Shown one piece after another: positions 6,257-7,362 of a stretch of DNA of 7,362 bases. Both the position numbers and the translations under genes were made by a program. The notes beneath the pieces are model-generated. The model ran no database searches and was not told the origin of the DNA. It worked only from the letters and a program-made list of their open reading frames with translations. Origin of the DNA: JALOOE01 sp964423545 (GTDB lineage Bacteria; Chloroflexota; Anaerolineae; CG2-30-64-16); the NCBI GenBank assembly GCA_964423545.1, contig CAYRFV010000278.1, forward strand, positions 1 to 7,362, given 5' to 3'. Position 1 is the first letter of the stretch; each line of letters begins with the position of its first letter.

Positions 6257-7362
6257 CTACGACCCCTTCACATACCTGTCGAAGAACGCGATCGTGCGCT
6301 GCATGGCGGGCACGAAGTTGGCGTTGATGTTGTGGTTGTCGCCGGGGTAGGTGTACAGCTCGACCGGCTTGCCCGCGGCCTGCAGCTCCCGGTGCAGCGT
6401 CTGCGACGCGGCGACCGGCACCTCCTCATCCGTGACGCTGTGGTGCAGCTGCACCGGCCCGGAGATGGCGGCCAGGTAGCTGTTGGGCGAGATGGAGGCC
6501 CAGAAGGCCGGGTTCTGCTCCGGCGTGCCGTACTTGGCGGTCAGCTCCTGTCGCCACGGCCGGCCGTAGGGGCCCATGACGCCGGCCGGAAGCGGGGTCG
6601 CGGTCGGCCGCGGGGTTTCGTTGGGCCGGGGCGTCACGGTCACGCGGCCAAAGAGGTTCGGGTAGGGCGCCACCACGCCGCCCCAGATCACGCCGGCCTT
6701 GACGTCCGGCGAGACGACCATCGATCGCAGGGTGAGCTGCCCGCCGAGGGAGTGGCCCCACATGCCGATGCGCTGCGGATCCGCGTCGGGGTGGGCCTTC
6801 ACCGCGGCCAGCGCGTTGAGCACGTCGGCCGTGTAGCCCGGCGCGCCGTACGCGCCCTCCGGCGGCCCCTCGGAGCTGCCGTGCCCGCGGTAGTCCGACT
6901 TGAAGACGATGTAGCCGCTGCGCGCGAGCATGTCGACGTACCCCACGTAGCGCTCGGTGGTGCGGTACTGGCCGGGCGGGATGTAGCCGTGGTTGAAGAT
7001 GATGGCGGGCCAGCCGGCGGCCGGCTTGGGGCCGTTGGGCACGGTCATCAGCGCGTAGATCTTATAGCCTTCCGAGCGGTAGGAGACGACAAACTGGCGG
7101 TAATTCGCGGCCGGCGGCAGCTGCTGTTCGATGACGATCGGGCTGCCGGGATAGCGCTGCTGGCGCATCACCTCGATCTGCAGCGGGTGGGGATCGCGGG
7201 AAGGGAACTCCTGCGCGGCAGGGCTTGGCGTTGCGCCGGCGGCGCCTGCCGGCCGGGGCAGCGGCGTGCGCGCTGGGGTCGCAGTGGCGGTGACCGGCGG
7301 CGCGGTGGGCGGCGCGGCGGTCGGGGATGGCGAAGCAGCCGCCCCGGTCTGCGCCGGGGTCG
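6257..7362 (-). CDS. Alpha/beta hydrolase (dienelactone hydrolase/S9-like), probably exported, N-terminus cut off by window edge
   Basis: The frame is open from the right edge (first full codon at 7360) to the TAG at 6257: 367 visible residues. The first 63 or so (7172-7360) form a low-complexity Pro/Ala/Thr/Ser linker typical of exported or lipid-anchored proteins, so signal peptide and true start lie off the edge; the GTG at 7171 is inside the frame and is unlikely to be the start. Counting from that codon, the hydrolase fold shows IIFNHGY (57-63, oxyanion region), YRGHGSSEG (94-102), nucleophile GHSLGG with S141 (139-144), VTDEEVPV with the acid D248 (246-253) and PGDNHNI with H280 (276-282). 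These form a complete Ser-Asp-His triad. A second Pro/Thr-rich insert (about 177-204, TPRPNETPRPTATPLP) lies between nucleophile and acid. The substrate cannot be told; esterase or peptidase is possible. Very high GC sets it apart from the dnd genes, and it is probably a resident host gene. Confidence 0.88.
   Translation of the reverse strand, partial: TPAQTGAAASPSPTAAPPTAPPVTATATPARTPLPRPAGAAGATPSPAAQEFPSRDPHPLQIEVMRQQRYPGSPIVIEQQLPPAANYRQFVVSYRSEGYKIYALMTVPNGPKPAAGWPAIIFNHGYIPPGQYRTTERYVGYVDMLARSGYIVFKSDYRGHGSSEGPPEGAYGAPGYTADVLNALAAVKAHPDADPQRIGMWGHSLGGQLTLRSMVVSPDVKAGVIWGGVVAPYPNLFGRVTVTPRPNETPRPTATPLPAGVMGPYGRPWRQELTAKYGTPEQNPAFWASISPNSYLAAISGPVQLHHSVTDEEVPVAASQTLHRELQAAGKPVELYTYPGDNHNINANFVPAMQRTIAFFDRYVKGS

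Noticed and set aside
6426..6761. 111-codon frame inside the hydrolase gene
   Set aside because: It is a shifted-frame shadow of the hydrolase, whose own frame shows a complete catalytic triad.

Overview
The window carries a DNA phosphorothioation (Dnd) module: a minus-strand gene cluster dndB-dndC-dndD-dndE followed by a cysteine desulfurase gene that runs off the left edge. Together these proteins replace a non-bridging oxygen of the DNA backbone with sulfur. To the right, also on the minus strand, is the 3' part of an unrelated alpha/beta hydrolase gene that runs off the right edge.

Layout from right to left, in the direction of transcription. Positions 7362-6257 hold a secreted or envelope alpha/beta hydrolase, preceded by a Pro/Ala/Thr-rich linker. 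Positions 6256-6009 are non-coding and contain two adjacent hairpins (6189-6222 and 6165-6184) that could end the hydrolase transcript. Positions 6008-5980 hold a near-consensus sigma-70 type promoter (TTGACT, 17 bases, TACAAT) pointing into dndB. Then come dndB (5926-4829), dndC (4768-3350), dndD (3344-1332), dndE (1342-926) and the desulfurase gene dndA/iscS (933 to beyond 1). From dndC onward the genes are separated by 5 bases or overlap by 11 and 8 bases, so they are almost certainly one operon. The only real gap is 60 bases between dndB and dndC, and it contains a small palindrome followed by seven T.

How the genes work together (family knowledge): the desulfurase takes sulfur from L-cysteine, DndC (PP-loop ATPase with an Fe-S cluster) activates and transfers it, DndD is an SMC/Rad50-like ATPase, DndE binds nicked DNA, and DndB is a DGQHR-domain DNA-binding protein that acts as a repressor of dnd operons in some bacteria. 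The restriction partners (DndFGH or other PT-dependent systems) are not in this window and could lie beyond the left edge.

Organism: a GC-rich bacterium. The hydrolase region is far richer in GC (14 A/T of 60 at 6781-6840) than the dnd genes (27 A/T of 60 at 5461-5520), which suggests that the dnd cluster is an acquired island whose edge lies in about 6010-6250. The Pro/Thr-rich TPRPTATP-type linkers in the hydrolase are common in Chloroflexota exported proteins, so that phylum is a reasonable but unproven guess. I see no mobile element, tRNA, CRISPR array or rRNA. The system is recognisable as Dnd rather than an undescribed one. What deserves a second look is its gene order, control region, internal terminator-like site and island boundary.
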